NCBI GenBank assembly: GCA_963695445.1
Contig: CAVOGV010000032.1
Coordinates: 1-64,000, forward strand
Source of the DNA: Thiohalocapsa sp963695445
GTDB lineage: Bacteria > Pseudomonadota > Gammaproteobacteria > Chromatiales > Chromatiaceae
Direction of reading: 5' to 3'
DNA: 64,000 bases
The position numbers were made by a program, and so were the translations under genes. This document shows positions 49,869-60,939 of the stretch, piece after piece (the first letter of the stretch is position 1; every line of letters starts with the position of its first letter). The notes beneath the pieces are model-generated. The model made no database searches. It had not been told where the DNA came from and worked only from the letters and a program-made list of their open reading frames with translations.

Positions 49869-51449
49869 ATGAAACTGCGTAACACCTCGGCGGCGGTTGC
49901 CGCCGCAATCGCGACCGGTCTGATCACTGGTCTCGGCAATGGGACGGTCTTCGCCGAGACCAATCCTTATCCTGACTTCCACGGCTACTTCCGGTCCGGT
50001 ATCGGCGCCACCGGCAGCGGTGGCGACCAGGCTTGCTTCCAGAGCAACGGTGCCGACAGCAAGTACCGGCTCGGCAACGAGTGCGAGACCTACATCGAGA
50101 TCGTGCTTGGCAAGGAGCTATGGCAGCAGAATGATCAGAATTTCTACATCGACACGCGTATCGCCTATAAGTCCGCCCAGCAGAACGACTGGGAGGAGGA
50201 CCCAGGCGACGGCTCCGGCAGCAATAGCGATGCAATCTCCGGCAACCGAGCGCTAACCGCGCATCCCTATCGGGCTTCGGTGGTCTCGGTACGCGAGGCA
50301 AACGCCCAGTTCCGCGGCGTGATTCCGGGCCAGGAGCGATCCAACCTCTGGGCCGGCAAAAAGTTCTACCAGCGCCATGATATCCACATGTCGGACTTCT
50401 ATTACTGGGACCTCTCCGGACCGGGCGTCGGCCTCGAGTATTGGACGGTGGGGCCCGGCGATCTCTCGCTGGCATGGGTGCGCAACACGGACGGTCCGTG
50501 GGTTAACGGTCAAGGCACCGATTTCTACAACGATGAAATCATCCGGCCGAACGTGATCAACAACGTCATTAGCGCACGTTACGCCAACCTGAACACCAAC
50601 AAGGACGGCAACCTGGAGATCGGGATCGAGTATGGCACCGCCGATCTGACCGACGACCAGGACAACGCTACGTTCAGGATTCTGGAAACGGGCGAGCTGA
50701 TCGGCGGGTCGAAATTCCAGTACGACAACGGCTGGCTCTTTACCGGCGAGCATACCCAGGCCAACTGGTTCGGCGGCTTCAACAAGTTCATTGCCCAATA
50801 TGCCACCGGCAGCATGGCCGCCACCGGCAACAACAACACGCACTCCAGCAGCAACGGCGGGGCGGACTTCTATGGACTGGATATCGACGGCAACCCGACC
50901 ATCCTGCCCTCGCTCGACTACATGTGGCGCGTCATCGACCACGGTACTGTTGAATTGACCGACCGGGTCGAAATGATGTACGCGACTTGGTACGAATCCA
51001 AGAAGCGTAACTCCGCAAACCTGCCGGACGGGGCGCCGGCCACCGGCAGCGGCGGCACCAAAGATTGGTTCTCGATCGGTATCCGGCCCATCTATCGCTG
51101 GAGCGATACCATGAACACCGCCCTGGAGGTGGGATATGACAACGTCTCCTTCTCCGACGGCTACGCGGGCTACGGACTGACCGCAGAAGATATCGCCGAT
51201 CTGCCGGTCGGCGTTAGCGCGGACGATCTGCGCTCCTGCGCCACCCTCAACAACCACTGCGACTTGACCAAGATCACTCTTGCGCAGCAATGGCAGGCCG
51301 GCCCGAGCATCTGGGCGCGCCCGGTGATTCGGCTGTTCGTGACCTATGCAACCTGGAACAGCGGCAACTTCCCGCAGACCCCCGGTATCGTGCCGGCGGA
51401 CGACACCTCGGCCGTCACCTTCGGTGCCCAGGCTGAGGCTTGGTGGTAA
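49869..51449 (+). CDS. lamB: Maltoporin LamB
   Basis: 526 residues from ATG 49869 (GCGAGGGGATA upstream). A signal peptide (AAAIATGLITGLGNGTVFAE) precedes an 18-strand porin: DFHGYFRSGIGATGSGGDQA, then SKYRLGNECETYIEIVLGKE, WAGKKFYQRHDIHMSDFYYW and LAQQWQAGPSIWARPVIRLF, ending in FGAQAEAWW with C-terminal aromatic W. These are close matches to enterobacterial LamB. It allows maltodextrin diffusion through the outer membrane. It is longer than E. coli LamB (446) because of extended loops. Frame intact. Confidence 0.97.
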   Translation: MKLRNTSAAVAAAIATGLITGLGNGTVFAETNPYPDFHGYFRSGIGATGSGGDQACFQSNGADSKYRLGNECETYIEIVLGKELWQQNDQNFYIDTRIAYKSAQQNDWEEDPGDGSGSNSDAISGNRALTAHPYRASVVSVREANAQFRGVIPGQERSNLWAGKKFYQRHDIHMSDFYYWDLSGPGVGLEYWTVGPGDLSLAWVRNTDGPWVNGQGTDFYNDEIIRPNVINNVISARYANLNTNKDGNLEIGIEYGTADLTDDQDNATFRILETGELIGGSKFQYDNGWLFTGEHTQANWFGGFNKFIAQYATGSMAATGNNNTHSSSNGGADFYGLDIDGNPTILPSLDYMWRVIDHGTVELTDRVEMMYATWYESKKRNSANLPDGAPATGSGGTKDWFSIGIRPIYRWSDTMNTALEVGYDNVSFSDGYAGYGLTAEDIADLPVGVSADDLRSCATLNNHCDLTKITLAQQWQAGPSIWARPVIRLFVTYATWNSGNFPQTPGIVPADDTSAVTFGAQAEAWW

Positions 51450-51502
51450 ATTGGCCGCCGCGCCGCGTTTCGGAACACCGCGGCTAGCGGCTTGTAACTA
51501 AC

Positions 51503-51527
51503 CAACAGCCGGCAATGCCGGCTGTTG
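51503..51527 (+). terminator. Stem-loop between lamB and malM
   Basis: A perfect 11-base stem CAACAGCCGGC / GCCGGCTGTTG with loop AAT, without a T-run. It may protect the lamB mRNA end or lower malM expression rather than fully terminate. Confidence 0.5.
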
Positions 51528-51566
51528 AGTTCAACCCTACAGTTTGTTGAAACCGGGAGTCCGCCA

Positions 51567-52598
51567 ATGCTTCGATTTCAAAGTCCCGTTCTGCCGTTTC
51601 TGATCGCGGTCGCCCTCACTGTCGCGGGCTGCGCCGGCTCCGGCAAGAACGGCTGGCTGGACCCGATGGAGTCCAGCTCGCCGATCTATACCGACGTGAG
51701 CCCGAGTGCCGCGGAGAGTCGTGCCATACTGAATGCCGCGCCGATCTGCTGCGACTCGCTTGCGGAACTGCGCTTCGAATCGTTGGACGTTGAGAAGGCA
51801 CGGTTTTTCCCGGTCAACAGCAGCTCTCAGGCGTTCGATTTCACCACCGGCAAGAGCCTGGTTCGGGCCTTCCGCCTACCGGACAGCCTCGAGCGCGCCA
51901 CGGTCACCCTTAGTGCCGTCGCTGGCGCCACCGTCTTCGTGCCGACGGTGCTGATCCTCGATGAGGACTTTCGCGTCAGTCGGTCCATCGACTCCAGCAA
52001 CTTCGTCTATACACCCGCGGGGTTCATGGAGCCTCAGCGCCTGAGGGGTCGCTTCCACTTCGACCGCCGCCGCGGCGGCGAACTGGCCAACGAGCGCTAC
52101 TTCATCGTCTTTACCACCGACGCCGACCTTCGCGGCTCCACGCAGATGATCAGCGAGGCCAGGCTTTATGCTCGCTCGCGCGGCCTGGCCGATCCGGGGC
52201 TGCCCGACCCGGTGGCGCAGCATGCCGCAACGGGCGTGTTCCGGCTCGCATTCGGCGAGCTTGAGACCAGCAGCCGGTCCGAGACCCAATACGTCGAAGA
52301 GCGCCGCGAGGCCGAGCGTTATGTCGCGCCTTCCGCCGCAGTCCCGAAGGCCAAGCCGGCACCGACGCCAAGATCGGCGCCAAAACCGGCGCCAACGCCG
52401 GCACCGGACACGCGCGGCAGCAAGCCCGTGGCGGACATGCCGATGCTGAACGAGACCCAAGCTATGTACGACAAGCTGATCCGCGATGCGGTGCGCAGCG
52501 GCGAGATGGACCGCGCCTGGCGCCTGGTGCAGGAGGCCGAGCGCGCGGGTTCCACCACCGCTCGCAGTACCTTCACGCAAGCGGTGGAGCGGAAATAG
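51567..52598 (+). CDS. malM: Maltose operon periplasmic protein MalM-like, lipoprotein
   Basis: 343 residues from ATG 51567. The N-terminus LPFLIAVALTVAGCAG has a lipobox (VAGC), so unlike E. coli MalM it should be lipid-anchored. The middle matches MalM: FVPTVLILDEDFRVSRSIDS, FVYTPAGFMEPQRLRGRF and YFIVFTTDADLRGSTQMIS. A Pro/Ala/Lys-rich linker (about residues 265-290) leads to PMLNETQAMYDKLIRDAVRS and ERAGSTTARSTFTQAV, as in E. coli. The function of MalM is unclear even in E. coli. Frame intact. Confidence 0.92.
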   Translation: MLRFQSPVLPFLIAVALTVAGCAGSGKNGWLDPMESSSPIYTDVSPSAAESRAILNAAPICCDSLAELRFESLDVEKARFFPVNSSSQAFDFTTGKSLVRAFRLPDSLERATVTLSAVAGATVFVPTVLILDEDFRVSRSIDSSNFVYTPAGFMEPQRLRGRFHFDRRRGGELANERYFIVFTTDADLRGSTQMISEARLYARSRGLADPGLPDPVAQHAATGVFRLAFGELETSSRSETQYVEERREAERYVAPSAAVPKAKPAPTPRSAPKPAPTPAPDTRGSKPVADMPMLNETQAMYDKLIRDAVRSGEMDRAWRLVQEAERAGSTTARSTFTQAVERK

Positions 52599-52960
52599 CA
52601 CGAGCATGGGTTGCGCGTATCCTGGGAACCATTCGATCGGCACAGGCCCCAGGGTGCGCGTGATCCATCTTTCTACCCAGTCACCTACTAGCGAGGCTCC
52701 GCCTCAGACCGACCAGTCACGGGCGACCCTGGTTAGGGCGGCATACTGATCGTCGTCGTTGTCGTGCGTCTCGAGTGGCAATGCAATGTGCGCATGAGGG
52801 CGTTGAGGCGCCCTGACGTCCGGTCCGCTGAGGGGCGCTTCGATTGCGACAACGACAACGACAACGAGAAAACTTCACTCGTCTGCAAATGCTTAGCCCC
52901 CGCAAGCAATCAAGGTAGACTTCGGGCTTCGCGCCCCTAGGCGCATTTTGGAGCCCGACC
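52599..52960. repeat. malM-malQ gap with inverted CGACAA hexamer tracts
   Basis: This 362-base gap holds three perfect CGACAA units (52847-52864) and, about 90 bases earlier, the inverse CGTCGTTGTCGT (52751-52762). The two could pair across a GC-rich loop. No terminator or clear promoter is recognised. Confidence 0.55.
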
Positions 52961-54469
52961 ATGCATCGCACCAGCGGCATTCTGCTGCATCCCACGTCAC
53001 TGCCGGGCGCCTTCGGCATCGGCGACCTGGGGCCGACGGCCCTGCGTTTTGTCGACTTTCTCGCGGCAGCGGGACAGGGACTCTGGCAGATGCTGCCCCT
53101 CGGTCCGACCGGCTATCGCGACAGTCCGTACCAATGCACCTCGGCCTTCGCCGGCAATCCGCTGCTGATCAGCCCGGAATGCCTACTCGAAGACGGTTGG
53201 ATCGACGACGCTGATCTAGCGCATGCCCCGTTTCCAGAAGACCAAGTCGACTTCGGCGCCGTGCATAGCTTCAAGCGCGATCTGTTGTTGCGCGCCTTCG
53301 ACGGCTTCGGTGCCCGTGCGCAAGCCGCCAAGCTTGCCGAGTATGCGTCGTTCTGCTCGCTGCACCGCGCCTGGCTCGATGACTATGCCCTGTATGCCGC
53401 CATCAAGGGCACCCAGCAGGGTCGCTCTTGGACGGACTGGCCCAAGCCGCTGGCGCTGCGCGAACCCGACGCGCTGGCCGACTGGACGGCTGCCAACCAA
53501 CGCGTCATCGACCTGGAGCGCTTTGGCCAATTCCTGTTCTTTCGCCAATGGCAGGCGCTGCGCACCCATGCCAACGCAAAAGGCGTGCATCTGATCGGCG
53601 ATATCCCGATCTTCGTGGCTCACGATTCGGCCGAGGTCTGGACCCACCGTGAGTGGTTCCAGTTGGATGAGAGCGGCCATCCGACCGTCATTGCCGGTGT
53701 GCCGCCGGACTATTTCAGCGCGACCGGACAACGCTGGGGCAATCCGCTGTACCGTTGGGACGTCTTGGCCGAGGACGGCTACGGCTTCTGGGTGCAGCGC
53801 CTGCGCCAGGCCCTGGAGTTGGTGGACATCGTGCGCATCGATCACTTCCGCGGCTTCAGCGGCTACTGGCAGGTACCGGCCAGTGAGGCGACCGCGATCA
53901 ACGGCCGTTGGATGCCCGGTCCGGGCATGGATCTGTTCCGCGCCCTGCGTGCGGCCCTTGGCGACGAGTTGCCGCTGATCGCCGAAGACCTCGGTCTGAT
54001 CACCGACGACGTCATCGCGCTGCGCGACAGCCTCAAGCTGCCCGGCATGGCCATCTTGCAATTCGGTTTCGAGGACGACAGCGAGGGCTTTGCCGAGTCT
54101 TCGTTCCTGCCCCACAACCACCGCAAGCGGCTGGCGGTCTACACCGGCACCCACGACAACGACACGCTGCTCGGCTGGTGGGAGAGCCTCAAGCCGGCCC
54201 TGCGCGAAAAGACCCTGCGCTATCTGCGCAGCGACGGACGCGAGATCCAATGGGACTTCATCGCCACCGCGCTGGCGTCGGTGGCGGACCTGGCCCTATT
54301 TCCGCTGCAAGACCTGCTCGGCCTCGGCAAGACGGCCCGGATGAATCTACCCGGCAGCGCCGAGGGCAACTGGTTGTGGCGCTGCACCGAGGATCAACTC
54401 GTCGGCGCCGACACCGAACGCCTGGCGGCACTCAGCGCGCTCTATGGCCGCCAGGTGAATCCGGTCTGA
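52961..54469 (+). CDS. malQ: 4-alpha-glucanotransferase (amylomaltase) MalQ
   Basis: MalQ moves glucan chains between maltodextrins and releases glucose. 502 residues, GH77, the short bacterial form without the long N-terminal extension of E. coli MalQ. Motifs: RTSGILLHPTSLPGAFGIGD, PYQCTSAFAGNPLLISPE, the nucleophile Asp in LVDIVRIDHFRGFSGYWQVP, the acid/base Glu in LIAEDLGLITDDV and the third Asp in YTGTHDNDTLLGWW. Frame intact. Confidence 0.97.
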   Translation: MHRTSGILLHPTSLPGAFGIGDLGPTALRFVDFLAAAGQGLWQMLPLGPTGYRDSPYQCTSAFAGNPLLISPECLLEDGWIDDADLAHAPFPEDQVDFGAVHSFKRDLLLRAFDGFGARAQAAKLAEYASFCSLHRAWLDDYALYAAIKGTQQGRSWTDWPKPLALREPDALADWTAANQRVIDLERFGQFLFFRQWQALRTHANAKGVHLIGDIPIFVAHDSAEVWTHREWFQLDESGHPTVIAGVPPDYFSATGQRWGNPLYRWDVLAEDGYGFWVQRLRQALELVDIVRIDHFRGFSGYWQVPASEATAINGRWMPGPGMDLFRALRAALGDELPLIAEDLGLITDDVIALRDSLKLPGMAILQFGFEDDSEGFAESSFLPHNHRKRLAVYTGTHDNDTLLGWWESLKPALREKTLRYLRSDGREIQWDFIATALASVADLALFPLQDLLGLGKTARMNLPGSAEGNWLWRCTEDQLVGADTERLAALSALYGRQVNPV

Positions 54470-54527
54470 GTTCGGTCTGGCTTCGGTCTCCGCGGCCTGC
54501 GCGAACACACGCCGGCCGCCCGGCCGG

Positions 54528-54752
54528 TCATTCTCCCTTCTTGTCGTCCTTCTCGATTTCGGCTTCGGTCTCGGCCTCTTGCGTCGATGATTCCGACTCC
54601 GCAAAGCTCGCCGCCTCCAGCGTGGCGGCCGATTCCGCCTCTTCCGCGGCTTTCTTGGCAGCCATCTCGGAATCGTCTTCGGCCAGCGCCGCGCCACTGA
54701 GCAGCAAGCAGAGCGTCGCGCCAGCACACAATAGGGTTGCCTTGTTAATCAT
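54528..54752 (-). CDS. Small secreted acidic protein, 74 aa
   Basis: From the ATG at 54752 (GGAGG upstream) a signal peptide MINKATLLCAGATLCLLLSG, cleaved after ALA, precedes a mature part of about 47 residues made nearly only of Ala, Glu, Ser, Lys, Asp and Thr (AEDDSEMAAKKAAEEAESAA, ending EIEKDDKKGE). Its single aromatic residue is Phe. It is probably unfolded or a single helix in the periplasm. No family is recognised. The strong ribosome site and clear signal peptide support a real gene. It is convergent with malQ and divergent from gtsA. Confidence 0.7.
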   Translation of the reverse strand: MINKATLLCAGATLCLLLSGAALAEDDSEMAAKKAAEEAESAATLEAASFAESESSTQEAETEAEIEKDDKKGE

Positions 54753-55243
54753 CTGCAGGTCCTCCGGTCGTATCGAAACGGATGGTAAGATTGCTGAAGC
54801 ACGAGACAATGGAGATTGCGCCGGTTGACCGTTGACCACCAACGCTTTGCTCGTGACGCTGATTATGCACCGATTGGACACCTCGCCGACAACCATTATT
54901 GCACCTCGATCAGCCGGTCCTTATCAATGCGCGATCGACGAATCATTTGCGCATTCGTTCGCAGCGGGCTAAGGTTCTTGCAAATGATATCAAAATGCCC
55001 GCACGGCCAAGACCGCGACGGGCTGAGCCACCGAGGAGAGGCGTTTCCCGACCCGGGTTCGGTTTCTGGACCCAACGATCTAAGCCGGCACGCGTGATCC
55101 GCGCGACATAGCCGCCGGCCGGTCGCCCCTCGCGCTGGTGTTCTGTGCCTTTCCGCTCGGCGGACCTTCGGGTCCGTCGAGCGACCGGACAGGGCGACCG
55201 CTCTGTCTCCTATGCACGACCAGTCCGGAGGAGGATGATCCCG
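54753..55243 (+). other. Intergenic region upstream of gtsA
   Basis: This 491-base gap between the acidic protein and gtsA has an AT-richer part (54840-55005) but no convincing promoter pair or operator palindrome. GGAGGAGG at 55227-55234 is the gtsA ribosome site. Nothing else is recognised. Confidence 0.4.
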
Positions 55244-56511
55244 ATGATGATGAAGACACTAGGCCTGAGTGCTGTCCTGAGCGCTGCCTTGAGCGCGGGT
55301 CTGATCGGCCCGGCGCTGGCCGCGGAAGTTGAGGTTCTGCATTGGTGGACGTCCGGGGGCGAAGCCAAGTCCGTGGCCGAGTTGAAGAAGATGCTCGAGG
55401 CCAAGGGCGATACCTGGAAGGACTTCGCCGTCGCCGGGGGTGGCGGCGAGAGCGCGATGACGGTGCTGAAGTCTCGCGTCGTGTCCGGCAATCCGCCGAC
55501 CGCCGCCCAGATCAAGGGCCCGTCGATCCAGGAGTGGGGCGACGAGGGCGTACTGGCCAACCTCGACCCGGTCGCCGAGGCCGAGGGGTGGGACGAGTTG
55601 CTGCCCGGCGTCGTCTCGGAGGTAATGAAGTACGACGGTCACTACGTGGCGGTGCCGGTCAACGTGCACCGGGTGAACTGGCTATGGGTCAACCCGCAGG
55701 TCTTCGAGAAATCCGGCGCGGAGATTCCCACCACCTGGGACGAGTTCTTCGTTGCGGCCGACAAGATCAAGGCGGCCGGTTTCACCCCCGTGGCCCATGG
55801 TGGTCAGCCCTGGCAGGACTCCACCATGTTCGAAGACGTGGTGCTAGGCGTCGGCGGGGTGGACTTTTACCGCAGCGCCTTTGTCGACCTGGACGCCGAC
55901 GCGCTGAACAGCGACACCATGATCGAGGCGCTGGAGATCTTCAAGCGGATCAAGCAATACACCGACGAGGACGCCTCGGGCCGCGACTGGAATCTGGCCA
56001 CCGCGATGGTCATCAACGGCAAGGCCGGCATGCAGTTCATGGGGGACTGGGCCAAGGGTGAGTTCACCGCCGCCGGCCAGGTGCCGGGCAAGGACTACCT
56101 ATGCGTGCCGGCCCCAGGCACCGACGAACGACTTCACCTTCAACATCGACAGCTTCGTGATGTTCAGCCTCTCCGGCGATGATGCCGGAAAGGGGCAAGA
56201 GAATCTGGCCGTGACCATCATGAGCCCGGAATTCCAGGAGATCTTCAATCTCAACAAGGGTTCCATTCCGGCCCGACTCGACGTCGCTATGGACAAGTTC
56301 GACGACTGCGCCAAGAACTCCAACCAGGACTTCATCAAGAGCGCGGAAGACAACACGCCTGGTTCCAAGCATGGCCCACGGCATGAGCACCTTCTCCTCC
56401 GTGCAGGGTGCCATCTTCGACGCGGTCACGCAGTTCTACAACGCCGATGGCATGACCGCCAAGGAAGCTGCCGCGAATATGGTCAGCGCGGTTCAGGCCG
56501 CCCGTTATTGA
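55244..56511 (+). CDS. gtsA: Glucose ABC transporter substrate-binding protein GtsA (frameshifted)
   Basis: Periplasmic glucose/mannose-binding protein like Pseudomonas GtsA. Several ATGs are possible at 55235-55250; 55244 best fits GGAGGAGG. Signal peptide SAVLSAALSAGLIGPALAAE, then VEVLHWWTSGGEAKSVAELK, GNPPTAAQIKGPSIQEWGDE, VPVNVHRVNWLWVNPQVFEK and GKAGMQFMGDWAKGEF. Shifts near 56118 (to NDFTFNIDSFVMFSLSGDDA) and near 56360 (to MAHGMSTFSSVQGAIFDAVT). The C-terminus is MVSAVQAARY. Repaired length is about 422 residues. Confidence 0.9.
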
Positions 56512-56637
56512 AGGGTGAAGTCTGAAGTTTGAAGGGTGAAGTCCCGGGGGCATCGGCCGCGCCTTGGACGGCGCGGTGGATGCCGGGCTGCCTCCTATCC
56601 GCTAATCGCAACTCTCCTGCGGGGAGAGGGGGACATC

Positions 56638-57541
56638 ATGAGCCGTTCAGACCCGCGCGCTGGCGCTCGCACCTTGGAGGCATGGCTGCCCAAGCTGGTC
56701 GTGGCACCCACCTTCGTGGCCGCACTGGTCTTCATCTATGGGTTCATCGCTTGGAACGCGGTGGCTGTCTCTGAGCGCCATCGCGCATGTTGCCCAAGTA
56801 CGAGTGGGCCGGCCTGCTCCAGTATGAAAAGCTGTTCGCCAATGACCGCTGGTGGGTGGCAGCCGAGAACCTGATGATCTTCGGCGTGCTGTTCATCGTC
56901 ATCTGCATGGCCCTGGGCCTGCTGCTGGCGATCCTGCTGGACCAGCGCGTGCGCGCCGAGGGCGCGATTCGCACCATCTACCTCTATCCGATGGCGCTGT
57001 CCTTCATCGTCACCGGCACCGCCTGGAAGTGGATACTGAACCCGGAGCTGGGCCTTCGAACGCATGGTCCACGAGCTGGGCTGGACCAGCTTCAGCTTCG
57101 ACTGGCTGGTGAACCCCGACATGGCGATCTATACGGTGGTGATCGCCGGGGTCTGGCAGGCCTCGGGCTTCGTCATGGCGCTGTTTCTGGCCGGGCTGCG
57201 CGGCATCGACGACTCGATCATCAAGGCCGCCCAGGTCGATGGCGCGAGCCTGCCGACCATCTATCGGCGGATCATCATCCCGAGCCTGCGGCCGGTGTTC
57301 TTCAGTGCCTTCATCATCCTGACCCACATCGCCATCAAGAGCTTCGACCTGGTCATCGCGCTGACCGGCGGCGGCCCCGGCTTCGCCACCGATCTGCCGG
57401 CCACCTTCATGTACACCTTCGCCTTCACCCGCGACTCGATCGGTCTCGGCGCCGGCGGCGTCGATGATGATGCTGATGGCGGTCGTGGCGATCATCGTCC
57501 CCTACCTGTATTCGGAACTGCGAGGCACTCGTCATGGCTGA
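56638..57541 (+). CDS. gtsB: Glucose ABC transporter permease GtsB (frameshifted)
   Basis: ATG 56638 follows GGGGAGAGGGGG. The sequence reads LEAWLPKLVVAPTFVAALVF, then after shifts near 56770 MLPKYEWAGLLQYEKLF, YLYPMALSFIVTGTAWKWIL, after a shift near 57050 GVWQASGFVMALFLAGLRGI, the EAA-type loop KAAQVDGASLPTIYRRIIIP, and after a shift near 57465 MAVVAIIVPYLYSELRGTRH. The order and content follow Pseudomonas GtsB closely. Repaired length is about 300 residues. The stop overlaps the gtsC start. Confidence 0.88.
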
Positions 57542-58418
57542 TTCCATCGACCGTCACCGGCCCCGGTGCAATCGCCTCGGCCGGTCTGATCATCTACGCT
57601 CTGTTGCTGCTGGCTGCCTTCTATTTCCTGCTGCCGCTGTTCGTGATGATCACGACCTCGCTGAAGGCGCTGGACGAGATCCGCACCGGCGACCTGCTGT
57701 CACTGCCGTCGGAGCTCAACTTCGACGCCTGGGCCAAGGCCTGGGGGACCGCCTGTACCGGGGTCAGCTGCGACGGCCTGAACGGGTATTTCTGGAACTC
57801 GGTGCTGCTGGCCGTGCCCGCGGTGCTGATCTCGACCTTGATCGGCGCCTTGAACGGCTATGTGCTGACGCAGTGGCGCTTCCGCGGCAGCCAACCTGTT
57901 CTTCGGCCTGCTCATGATCGGCTCCATCATCCCGTTTCAGGTCGTGCTGCTGCCGATGGCCGCACGCTGGGATCATTGGGTCTGGCGGACTCGACTGCCG
58001 GGGCTGATTCTGGTGCACGTCGTCTATGGCCTGGCCTTCACCACGCTGTTCTTCCGCAACTTCTACGTGACCATTCCGGAGGAACTGGTCAAGGCGGCGA
58101 AGATCGACGGCGCCGGGTTCTGGACCATCTTCTCGCGCATCATCCTGCCGCTGTCGACGCCGATCATCGTGGTCTCCGTGATCTGGCAGTTCACCCAGAT
58201 CTGGAACGACTTCCTGTTCGGCGTGGTGTATCTCGTCCGGCGACAGTCAGCCGATCACGGTGGCGCTGAACAACCTGGTCAACACCACCACCGGCGTCAA
58301 GGAATACAACGTGGATATGGCCGCCGCGATCATCGCCGCGCTGCCCACGCTGTTCGTCTACGTGGTGGCGGGCAAGTACTTCGTGCGCGGTCTCACGGCC
58401 GGGGCGGTCAAGGGTTAA
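57534..58418 (+). CDS. gtsC: Glucose ABC transporter permease GtsC (frameshifted)
   Basis: ATG 57534 overlaps the gtsB end. After a shift near 57562 comes IASAGLIIYALLLLAAFYFL, then VMITTSLKALDEIRTGDLLS, FWNSVLLAVPAVLISTLIGA; after a shift near 57895 MIGSIIPFQVVLLPMAARW and the EAA loop KAAKIDGAGFWTIFSRIILP; after a shift near 58235 NNLVNTTTGVKEYNVDMAAA and the typical C-terminus GKYFVRGLTAGAVKG. This is the GtsC pattern. Repaired length is about 294 residues. Confidence 0.88.
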
Positions 58419-58471
58419 GCGCAGGCGAGTCACCCATGCATGTCATTCGAACGCAACGGTCTAACGATACG

Positions 58472-59585
<1,114 letters not shown>

Positions 59586-59690
59586 TGGCGGGTCGCGGGC
59601 ACAGTCAGCCGCAGCAAGCCTGAGTCCGCCGGGGTAGGCGAACTGTTCCAACAGCACGATGCGCCTCACGGAACATGACGAATGCCGGAG

Positions 59691-60404
59691 CTAATACTCC
59701 TGCCCCTGCGGATGTACCGTCAACTCGTCGATCATCTGCGCGCCGGGCTGCTCGATGACGCTGACGATCAACGCCGCCAACTGATCCGGTTGCAGCGCGC
59801 CGAAGGCGTCTTGACTGCCCTCGACGGCACCGTTGAAGCAGGTGTCGATGACCCCGGGGTTGATCAGCGAGACCTTGACGCCGCGGGCCTTGACCTCCGT
59901 TGCGAGGCCCAGCGAGAAGCCGCGCAACGCAAACTTGGTGGCCGAGTAGACGACCATGTTCGGGATCGAGCGCGTGGCCAGGTCGGATGCGATGTTGACG
60001 ATGTGCCCGCTGCCGCGCTCCAGCATCCCGGGCAGCAGGTGCTGGGTCAGGTGCACGACGCCGCGCAGATTCGCGTCGATGATGGCGTCGTGCTCGGTAA
60101 GGCTGTGCTCCAGGAAGGGCTTGTAGGAGCCGATACCGGCATTGTTGACCAGAACGTCGACACCTCCGCGGTCGTGGATGCGCTCTGCGGCGGCGGCGAT
60201 GGCGCTGCTGTCGGCCAGGTCGCAGACGATGGCCTCGCAGGTCACGCCCTGCCCGCGCGCCTGCTCCGCCACCTCCGCGAGCTGCTCGGAGTTTCGCGCC
60301 AGCAGCAGGAGCCGGGCGCCGCGCCCGGCGAACACCAGCGCCAGTTGGCGGCCAAGGCCCCGGCTCGCGCCGGTAATAACCGCGGTTTTGCCTTTCAGCT
60401 TCAT
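59691..60404 (-). CDS. Short-chain dehydrogenase/reductase (SDR)
   Basis: 237 residues, classical SDR. NAD(P) motif TGASRGLGRQLALVFAGRG (TGxxxGxG), VNNAGIGSYKPFLEHSLTEH (NNAG), catalytic Ser in VNIASDLATRSIPN and YSATKFALRGFS (YxxxK). An Arg after TGAS suggests NADP preference. Substrate unknown. It lies between the gts and pts genes in reverse orientation, so a sugar role is not implied. Frame intact. Confidence 0.92.
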   Translation of the reverse strand: MKLKGKTAVITGASRGLGRQLALVFAGRGARLLLLARNSEQLAEVAEQARGQGVTCEAIVCDLADSSAIAAAAERIHDRGGVDVLVNNAGIGSYKPFLEHSLTEHDAIIDANLRGVVHLTQHLLPGMLERGSGHIVNIASDLATRSIPNMVVYSATKFALRGFSLGLATEVKARGVKVSLINPGVIDTCFNGAVEGSQDAFGALQPDQLAALIVSVIEQPGAQMIDELTVHPQGQEY

Positions 60405-60939
60405 GATGGTCTCCTGGTGTCGTTGGACGGGATGGCGGGTTGGGAGTCAAGCCGGATTTGCTCGCGAGGCTCATCCAATGGCCTGATCCGGCTGGATGAA
60501 TGACCTGTCATGCTTGACGACCTGGAAGCTCTGTTTCGCGGTATCAAACCACAGCGGACTGCCTGCTCGCCACGGCCCGCCATCATGCGCGCAAACGCCG
60601 AGTCCTGTCGTTCCGGTCGCCGCCGCCGATACGCTGCGCTATGCTTGGCCCCGGATCGCCGATCGCAGTATCAACAGTGCGGCGGGTGCGGACTTCAGCG
60701 GTTGGATTGCGGAGGAGACTGATCGTCTTCAATACGGCTGGGCGTCGACCGTCGCGGCCTCCCGCTTCGGTGAGCGCCGTTTCAGGCCGGACATGCGGTG
60801 CAGCGAATCCAGTGACATCGCGGCCGCTGCGTCTCGGCTACACTTCGCCGCGGACTAAGCGCACCGCACCAACACACAAGCGCCGACCCAACGGCGCGGA
60901 CAATCATCCCGATTACCATCGGAACAGGAGGACATCGCG
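60405..60939. other. Intergenic region between SDR and PTS fusion gene
   Basis: This 535-base gap carries only short frames without recognisable motifs (for example 60510-60722). No promoter with good spacing, operator or terminator was found. AGGAGG at 60926-60931 is the ribosome site of the next gene. Confidence 0.4.

Noticed and set aside
60496..60858. 120-residue open frame between the SDR and PTS genes
   Set aside because: No motif, odd composition, no ribosome site; two other short frames overlap it.
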